Shown piece after piece: positions 57,701 through 64,000 of a stretch of DNA of 64,000 nt (positions within the stretch are counted from its first letter, which is position 1; each line of letters starts with the position of its first letter). The translations under genes were made by a program, and so were the position numbers. The stretch covers positions 446,501 to 510,500 of the forward strand of contig LR990053.1 in assembly GCA_905147135.1 (NCBI GenBank), in the 5' to 3' direction. This DNA is from Blastobasis lacticolella. Lineage: Eukaryota > Arthropoda > Insecta > Lepidoptera > Blastobasidae. The notes under the pieces were generated by a model. It was not told the origin of the DNA and did no database searches. It worked only from the letters and a program-made list of their open reading frames with translations.

Positions 57701-58698
57701 AGTTCTTGCAAATAGAGGAAAACACCATCACCTCACCAGCCGTCGACCTTACCTAGAGTAGCACATACTTGGCTTTGGCCCGTAGGTGCTACTTAAATAC
57801 CAGCTTAGGCTGAGAAAGTTTAAAAATAAACTTACGTGAATAATAATAATAATAAAAACTTTATTTCCACAAAAATCACAATTTCAGTACAATTATCAGT
57901 AGGCACTAAGATAATAATATATTAACAAGATATTATCGTGTATCGCAGAAGCCCCATGTCACAAGAAAGAAACCAACATAACAATTTGTATTATCCGCGG
58001 TTCGAACACAGTGGAAAATAATGCAAAAAGATAGAAAGAAAAAAAAATACAGCATAAAAACCACAAAAAGAAAAAGAAAACATTAACAAGGACTTATACT
58101 AGTAATTTCAAGGGAAATTATCTAATACTATTCGCTTACTTACTATAAGACAGAAAGGTATTGCTATACATGTTATACCGCTTACTATGGACCTTATAAA
58201 AAAGCTCACTGTTACCCAAAAGGCAATGGAAAGGCTATGCTCGGAGTCTCGTTGCGCGATCGAATCAGAAATGATGAGATCCGCAAGCGAACCAAGGTAA
58301 CCGACATAGCCCGAAGGATTGCCAGGCTAAAGTGGCAGAGGGCAGGGCAGATAGCTCGAAGAACAGATGGCCGATGGGGCAGTAAAGTTTTTGAGTGGCG
58401 ACCACGTACCGGAAGATGCAGCTTGGGTAGGCCTCCCACAAGGTGGACCGACGACCTGGTAAAGATCGCAGGTACCAGCTGGATGCGGAAGGCACAGGAC
58501 CGGACTTTGTGGAGATCTCGAGGGGGAGGCCTATTCCCAGCAGTGGGCATCTTTCGGCTGATATGATGATGATGATTGTTATACATACTAATCACGACAA
58601 CAACGGTATAAAATAAAATCTAATACGTTACCTGAGTTGAAAGCATAGCCTAAAGAAGCTAACTGACTAACAGCTGAAGGTTCTGATACAGTAGCCAT
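51757..58698 (-). CDS. ARB2A/FAM172A-like Arb2-domain protein, gene 2
   Basis: Paralogue of gene 1. Exons: 58698-58632, 55852-55713, 54778-54627, 53518-53164, 52043-51932 and 51845-51757, giving 915 nt, 304 aa plus TAG. All introns are GT-AG with the same phases as gene 1; exon 2 is one codon longer. The core is nearly unchanged (GSGAVRAGQWAR; ATHSEG with the nucleophile-position Ser194; GSQIPYIKKA). The N-terminus (MATVSEPSAVSQ against MASASEHSAVKK), exon 2 (about 19 of 46 residues differ) and the C-terminal exons are strongly changed. Both copies keep full reading frames, so neither looks like a pseudogene. Same strand and direction as gene 1, whose stop codon lies about 27.7 kb to the left. 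Expression cannot be judged from sequence. Confidence 0.9.
52097..52300 (+). mobile_element. LINE/SINE-like tail, only in copy 2
   Basis: About 200 bp with GTACGTCCAACGGCTGAGATG, then a GATGATGATGATG run and AAAATCATCACGACAACC. Copy 1 (about 24430) lacks it. A retrotransposon tail by its trinucleotide run; family not certain. Confidence 0.65.
52526..52796 (+). mobile_element. SINE family B, only in copy 2
   Basis: Full-length, well-preserved copy with intact box B (GGTTCGATTCC) and a TTTATTTA tail, in the intron between exons 4 and 5 of gene 2. Copy 1 has no SINE at the corresponding point (about 24645). Confidence 0.92.
53800..53950 (+). mobile_element. SINE family B, shared old copy
   Basis: Counterpart of 25576-25735; better preserved box B region (GGTTCGATTCCCGG). 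Confidence 0.78.
54028..54270. mobile_element. ~240-bp MITE-like insert, only in copy 2
   Basis: Copy 1 reads CTTCAACGCCAAAGTCATAA without it. The insert includes family H sequence (GACCATGCTAAGTCCGAATC) also seen inverted at 38985-39100. Confidence 0.6.
54976..55688 (+). mobile_element. CR1-like LINE 3' end with nested family A repeat, only in copy 2
   Basis: From 54976 the plus strand encodes an RT C-terminus (GIIFWGNSSERE, then RAQKRCIRAMCGIKPVDSC). After it a family A copy (55231-55469) is nested in the 3' UTR. The LINE ends at 55688 with AATAAAAGATTATGATTATG. Copy 1 shows the empty site CGGATAATTAGGGCT; a 4-bp ATTA duplication fits. In the intron between exons 2 and 3 of gene 2. Confidence 0.85.
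56095..56289 (+). mobile_element. Short non-autonomous Helitron
   Basis: 195 bp starting TCTTTATATATATAATTC and ending in CTAG, located between A (56094) and T (56290). Just inside the 3' end lies a small hairpin (GGAC...GTCC). It carries the motif CGACTGGACCGATTTTGATG common in lepidopteran repeats. No target duplication, as expected for Helitrons. Confidence 0.75.
56437..57855 (+). pseudogene. Two R4/Dong-like LINE 3' ends in tandem
   Basis: Both pieces encode the C-terminus of a non-LTR element with a restriction-like endonuclease. The first (56437-56968) reads YFDRAILTDRTIHFNRPD, then LIDIAIPNTHNLQ, and ends in an (AAT)n tail. The second (56969-57855) is longer: a zinc-binding CRRCRTHSETIQHITGAC, then YYDRAILTDRTIHYNRPD with the PD...D endonuclease motif, LIDIAVPNTHN, one in-frame stop, then a degraded end and again an (AAT)n tail. 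Dong elements of silkworm are known to insert in TAA repeats. In intron 1 of gene 2. Confidence 0.8.
58165..58577 (+). pseudogene. RTE retrotransposon C-terminus and 3' end
   Basis: A 5'-truncated RTE copy on the plus strand: MLGVSLRDRIRNDEIR, then TDIARRIARLKWQRAGQIAR, then TDGRWGSKVFEWRPRTGR and GRPPTRWTDDLVKIAG, the standard RTE C-terminus, followed by ATGATGATGATG. A frameshift near 58525 removes the usual GEAYVQQW ending. In intron 1 of gene 2. Confidence 0.9.
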
Positions 58699-58984
58699 TT
58701 TCAATTAATTATTTTTATAACCGAAAATCGTTAATGCTATTTAAACAAACAGTTTGGCAACAATACTAATAATAAATTACCATGTCATAGTAATTTTATA
58801 CATAATAACGGCTTGATAAATGAACCACATTTTGAGCTGATAACAACTATCGTGGTATCTACTTAGAATTGTAGCCACAAGTGATAACACAATTACAGTA
58901 ATTTAGGTACAAGTCAAAGTCAAAGCCAAATATATTTATTCAGTTAAGGTTAAAATAAATACACAAATGAACGTCAAAAACTGT

Positions 58985-59165
58985 GCCTGAACCTGCTGGT
59001 ATCAGAGGCCTCGTGGGCGACACAAGAAGCGATCGATTGACATCGCTGAGTCGAAGGCAAGCGCCAAGAGCTTACGACGAGAGAATGCCGAAGACCGGGC
59101 GAAGTGGAGAAGAATGAGTAGGAAAGCGGACACTGGCAGACACCGGGATAAGACGATGATGACTA
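58985..59165 (+). pseudogene. RTE-like LINE C-terminal tail
   Basis: Degenerate version of the tail at 35698: GCCGAAGACCGGGCGAAG (AEDRAK), then WRRMSRKAD, ending in ACGATGATGAC. Just outside the right edge of duplication copy 2. Confidence 0.7.
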
Positions 59166-59169
59166 ATGA

Positions 59170-61255
59170 ACGTCAAAGCAAAACACAGTTGTAAAAAAAA
59201 TAACAGTACACAAAACATAATTATTATCAAGACTTGAAAAAAATACCTTGTAAGTAATAAGTATACTTAATATTTAATTACTAAACAAAATTAGTAATAG
59301 AAGTAGTTAAATGTATATTATTACAAATTATTTCAATTATTATTATCGTGTATAGTTTGGCAAGCAAGTCGTGAAAAGAATGTTTTGGGAACTACTGCTC
59401 TCGCCTAAATTGGCCACACTAAATGAATGTCAAACTCAAATATTCTATACCTATCTGTGGTCAAACTGACTTCAGCTGTCACATCATCTGCCAGTCTAGC
59501 CATCTTTGACAACTCCGTTTGCGTGATGCGTGTATTGTGTATGTAAGAAAATTGACAGGTCGAAGTTCGACTATTTCTATCAACATCTACATTGACTCTG
59601 ATTGTGTAGGATCATCCGCCAATCTGCCTGCTTTGTACTCCGAAAGTACATGAATTGTCTATGGACCAAGAATTTCTACCACAAACAGGTTATGTCTCAT
59701 AACGTTAGCTTATGTCAAATCCCATACATTTTTCTACCACAAACGATTGTAGATTAACAAAACCTCTTGGCTAAGGACGCTGGTCATTGTCGTTGTTTTG
59801 TTGTTGTTATACTTAAGTTGATGTGTATATTTCTAGATTTGTACTGCGTTGGACATTTATTTTCACAATGAATGCAAAAACGAATAAAAGCTGCATAAGA
59901 AATGTAATATATAGAGTTGTTCATAAATATATGTGCGACTTTAGAGCAAATAAGTTGCTGCTCCATTTGGAAGATTTGGTGCCAAATAGCAAAGATTAGG
60001 TACGTAAAATGTTCCTCAATTTTGAAAATATTGAATTAAATGTGACCTATTGGAAATCATTTGAATTTCCGTAAAATGTATGTGTTTCGTAGTATTGAAA
60101 TTTCCGTAAAATTTATGTGTTTCATAGTATTGGTTACATATATTTAAGGTTACAAAATTAACCGTAAAATTATAGTGTACTGGTACAGTTTTGATCCTTT
60201 TGTCTTTTTTTTAATAAATATAATATTCATTGATATTTTTGCGTTCAAGTGTGTCTAAAAGCAGTGCGGCACTTCTGTATTGTATTGTAGTAGAGAGCTA
60301 TATTATCCAGGCACATTACGCAACGTAGGTACTTTTATTCGGGCTGGAGAAATGAAACCCAGGATCAAGGAATTTTGAAAAATATATTATATTATTTAGA
60401 TTATCAAGGTCACTGGTCGAACAGAGAGAGAATCAGAAGCTAGAATTGACAGTTTGACATTACATCGTTCCGTGCATCAGTGTTGCTGTTAATAAATTAA
60501 TAAGAGTAAATATAAACCAGACTCTTATTTCAATTTTCAATACTTCCCCTTATTCTCAATCTTCCTTCATATGAAGTGGGTACTCAGTTTGACAGTAAGT
60601 AACTTATTGTTGCAAGGGCAGTAGTTCCCAAAATGCAAAAACTATTCTATTTAATATTACCGGAAGAGTATTCCTCATGGTACTCTAAATTACAAAGGCA
60701 GATGCAAGGGCTTCGTAACGAGATCTGTTGACATTTTCAGATAATAAACCTCCCATTTTTCCATCTTTCTATCTTACTTGGAGCTGGCCTTATGTTAATC
60801 TTGATTTCACTATATATTACCAATCAGTGAGTGAAAATAACGTGATGAAACTGACTGAATGTTATTTATTATTAAACGTATTATTATACGTATATTTTCA
60901 AACGTAAATAACACTTTCTATAAACGAAATGTGGAGACAGTTTCAAGACGCGTCACTCCTCGGCGGCGGTCGCGCCAAGAATGGCCGCCACTCCGCCCGA
61001 GTCGTGCCGTCGAGACTCTGTCTAAAAAAAAATTAGGTTACATGATTTAGCTCTTTTAAAGTATGTAAAATTTTTGTCCATGCCAAAATTGGCCATTACT
61101 TAAATTACTAGATTTGAAGTCGCTACATAAGTTATTAATTAAGTAGCTACAATAATTTAATACAACTAATAATACTGCTAATATAAGATAAAATGTCAAG
61201 ATGAAATGTCAATCTGGGCCACGCGTCAGAAACTCATTTACACTATAGAAACAAC
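59170..61255. other. No recognisable gene
   Basis: AT-rich. A ~37-bp tandem duplication lies at 60065-60135 (GAAATTTCCGTAAAAT, then TATGTGTTTC). No coding signal on either strand. Confidence 0.5.
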
Positions 61256-61259
61256 GGTC

Positions 61260-61690
61260 AGTTAGCTAAGAGTGTAACTTTCGCTTGAACGTCGGTCCAT
61301 TTAGTGCACATAACCTATCCGGTAGCTTATTAAAAATCCGTGTCGCCATTATATAGCTTTTCTTGTAAGCTAAGGTCACCCTGTTTTGAGGAACCAACAA
61401 AATATTTTCTGGTCTTTACGAGTATCTCAGTCGCTGAAACGTAACTCTTAACTCAAAAAAATGTGAATTCTGTTTTACGAACACTGCTATCTGCTTAATA
61501 TACATATAGACAAGGTATTGTTAATATGTTAAATTTTTTAAATAATGGTCGACCTGTATCCATATATCCCGCGGCACACAATGCTCTGATGCATTTTTTC
61601 TAGAGTTTAAGTATCAAGTCGCTGTCTGTACTGTTGCCCCACAACATCAAACCATACCGTATAACCGACCCCACGTAAGCATAATAAGGC
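61260..61690 (-). pseudogene. CR1-like LINE RT C-terminus
   Basis: Minus strand, broken frames: AYYAYVGSVIRYGLMLWGN, then KKCIRALCAAGYMD, then VTLAYKKSYIMATRIFNKLP. The same class of RT end as at 54976, in opposite orientation. Stops and small indels throughout. Confidence 0.7.
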
Positions 61691-61699
61691 TTCCAGTGC

Positions 61700-63490
61700 C
61701 ACTTCCAGAGATACGATTTCTCTTAATCTACGCAACGCAAAGACAAATCTACTATGTGAATGGCATACGCAAGAAGGTCACCCTGTTGATCTGTTACTAC
61801 GGAAGCCGTATTGATGGTCACTCAACAGATCATTCGCTTCGAGATACGTCAGGAGCCGGTTATTCGGCACACGCTCAAGTGTCTTACATAGGATAGATTT
61901 TATAGATATAGACTGATAATTCGCCGGGTCAGTGCGACTACCTTTTTTTGGCACGGGTTGGACATGTGCAATCTTTCACGACTTCGGTACCTTACCTAGA
62001 GACAGGCGATATAGCCGAGTTAAGATGGGTGATTACACAGGCGCGCCGTGCTTCAAAACCAATGATGGTATGCTATCCGGATCACTGGCTTTGTTCACGT
62101 CAAGTTTGGACAGTTCCTTACGTACTTCCTTCTGCCGGATGGGGATATCAGATAGAACTGAGCTACATAAAAATTGGCCGTTTGGGTGGTGTTTTGTTTC
62201 CGCGAAGATTTAGCAATAAGAGATGCGAAGAGGTTTGCTTTATCCTTAGCGGAATGGGCCAGTGATCCATCAGGTTTGAGAAGAGGAGAAGTGATGGGCG
62301 ACAAAAATGTATCTCAACTGATTTAGACAGGGACCAGAAAGCTTTTCTACCCGCAGGGTATGATGCCAATTTGTTACCGATTCTTCCGATGTGATGAAGT
62401 CTAGAATTTTGTTCTAATTCTCTTGCAGGACTTGGCGGCAATATCGTAGGCTCTTTTCTTCACGCGAATGTCACTGGACTTGCGGAGACGTGCGTCAGCC
62501 CAAGCTAGGTCTGCCTCTTGTTTTTTCGCCTGAGCACTTCCACATTCAGGTCCAAACCAGGCTGTGTTTTGCTGGACATTGGCACATCCGAGAACGGAAT
62601 GTTGTATTCTATTGCTTAACAAATTACCTCCGTCACAGCATCCGCACAGATTGAGGGATCCGAAGAAGAGAAGCATGTTTGCCGCCAGTGGTAACATGCA
62701 AAGAAGGACCGCATCTCGTCCCAGTCTGCCGACTTATACTTCCATAACCGTTGCGTACCTTTCGGGCTAGGGTCGGGTGGTGAATAAATCGATACCGACT
62801 TCACTAGGCAGTGATCGGACCCACCGATGGGTGACGACACCGAGTATCGGTCCGGATCGGAAGTCAGCAGGATGTCCAAGCACTACGAAGTGTGGCCCCT
62901 TAATGTCCGGTATCCTAGTCGCTGTCCGGACAAGCTGTGACAGATTTAGTGTTAAATACAGCTTATAGATCTCCCTCCCAGCATGATCCATGTCCCTGTA
63001 CGGGAAGGGTCCGTGTCCATCGTGGCCATTGAAGTCCCCAAGGAACACCAGTTGTTCGGAAGGATACCTCTTCTGAGCCACGTCAGCCATCTCTGTGAGG
63101 TAGCCCATTAGCCCAGGTCTGGTCGTCACCGCATCACCGGTATGTGATCGGTACATAGCAGCGTAAAGGATGTATTCCAATTCCGTATCCACCAACTTCA
63201 AGGTCAGGGAGGCGCCGATAGCAGATGTTATCCCAAGCATACATGCACACACCAGCTCTAGCTTTGAACTTGTGCTCTAAGCTATATCCGGGATACGCCA
63301 TACTTGGCGCGTCAGCTGGACGCTGATCTGCGTCTCCGTGAGAAACAATAGGTGAGGTTTAGAGGTTTCAAGATGTTGATGAACCGAATCGAGATTAGCG
63401 TGCAGTCCTCGAATATTTGAGAGGTGCACGTGAAGTGAAAGGACGTACTTCCGCTGTTTAACCGTACCTGTATTTTTAACTTTCATTATT
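61700..63490 (-). pseudogene. Jockey-clade LINE: endonuclease to RT N-terminus
   Basis: Minus strand. It starts at 63486 (MKVKNTG, then HLSNIRGLHANLDSV and LLFLTETQIS of the endonuclease). 63252-62767 continues with AAMYRSHTGDAV, QLVFLGDFNGHDGHG and THRWVRSLPS (endonuclease core, DFN motif). 62879-62616 gives the linker (YKSADWDEMRSFFACY), then KPDGSLAHSAKDKANLF at about 62270. RT blocks VPKKGSRTDPANY and DLLSDHQYGFRSNRSTG lie at about 61970-61800. Many frameshifts and stops. The palm (YADD) is missing or lies in the following diverged CR1-like segment. Confidence 0.85.
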
Positions 63491-63509
63491 GGGGAGTGAG
63501 TGGAAAATC

Positions 63510-63790
63510 GCAGGTGAAGTAGTTACCAGTGAGTCAGTAAACTGGGCCATTAACAGTTTCCAAACATTTAAAGCAGCGGGGCCAGAAAAAACTTCCCTGG
63601 ACTTCTACAATGGGCGGGCGATCGCATGATACTGCTGACAGACATTTTAAGAGCATGTTTGGTTCACAGATATATACCGTCTAAATGGCGGAAGGTAAGA
63701 GTCACCTTTATGCCAAAGCCAGGAAAAAGTGATTACACCGATACGAAATCGTTCAGACATATCAGTCTTACCTCCTTCCTCCTTAACTAA
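63510..63790 (+). pseudogene. Non-LTR RT N-terminal fragment
   Basis: Plus strand: ESVNWAINSFQTFKAAGPE, stops, then WRKV..TFMPKPGKSDYTDT and FRHISLTSFLL. These are RT blocks 0-1 of an R1-like or related LINE. Opposite orientation to the preceding Jockey piece. Broken. Confidence 0.7.
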
Positions 63791-64000
63791 TGTGCAGACA
63801 CAAAGGACTCTAGTTTTTTCAGATCGAATAGGCAAAAATATGGGCGTGTTACTAAACGACTGTACGAATTCCAAAGTAACCAATTATTGCATGCCTGATT
63901 TGTCGTACGGCGGTATTATACAAAAAATCTTAAAAAATTCAAAACATATTGATCAAAATGTAAATATAGTAATTTTAATAAGTAATAGCCTTAAAGTACG
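63791..64000. other. No recognisable feature
   Basis: AT-rich tail of the window; nothing identifiable. Confidence 0.4.

Larger units (their letters stand above)
45206..58923 (+). repeat. Segmental duplication, copy 2
   Basis: Direct repeat of 18059-32402. Copy-2-specific inserts are the fold-back element (47713-48769), a LINE-like tail (52097-52300), a SINE B (52526-52796), a ~240-bp MITE-like block (54028-54270), a LINE end with nested family A (54976-55688), and Helitron, Dong-like and RTE sequences in intron 1 (about 55890-58600). Confidence 0.93.

Overview
This is a eukaryotic, repeat-dominated window, almost certainly from a moth or butterfly (Lepidoptera). It is AT-rich. Its only convincing host genes have six exons with GT-AG introns. 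The rest is mostly repeat families typical of lepidopteran genomes: tRNA-derived SINEs, 3' ends of RTE and Jockey retrotransposons, R1-like and R4/Dong-like fragments, a BEL/Pao element, MITEs and a short Helitron. I identify the order from repeat types and gene structure, not from a database match. There are no operons, prokaryotic genes or CRISPR arrays.

The central feature is a direct segmental duplication. Copy 1 runs from about 18059 to 32402 and copy 2 from about 45206 to 58923, both in the same orientation. Each copy carries one intact minus-strand gene of the ARB2A/FAM172A (Arb2 domain) family. Gene 1 predicts 303 aa and gene 2 predicts 304 aa. All ten splice junctions in the two genes obey GT-AG and intron phases match between copies. 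Much of the non-coding sequence is close to identical between copies. The coding ends (exons 1, 2, 5 and 6) have changed strongly, mostly by amino-acid replacement, while the hydrolase-like core (exons 3 and 4) is conserved.

Because there are two copies, several transposon insertions can be seen as filled versus empty sites: a 1057-bp fold-back element, two SINEs, a LINE 3' end with a nested repeat, and a 203-bp block.

Layout. 1-2570: simple repeat, then sequence without recognisable genes. 2575-17990: LINE fragments, SINEs, MITEs and a 5'-truncated ORF inserted in a SINE. 18059-32402: duplication copy 1 with gene 1; its first intron holds a damaged Jockey element and an R1-like fragment. 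32403-36250: SINEs, a 104-bp tandem repeat, a PIF/Harbinger-like relic and GC-rich palindromes. 36258-45077: a degenerate minus-strand BEL/Pao element split by a roughly 5.2-kb MITE-bounded insertion. 45206-58923: duplication copy 2 with gene 2; its first intron holds a Helitron, two Dong-like 3' ends and an RTE 3' end. 58924-64000: RTE-like tail, non-genic AT-rich sequence, then Jockey and other non-LTR fragments.

I see no new multi-gene system. The most promising signals are the replacement-rich divergence of the duplicated ARB2A-like genes, and two or three mobile elements flanked by unusually long direct repeats (one is a perfect 93 bp).
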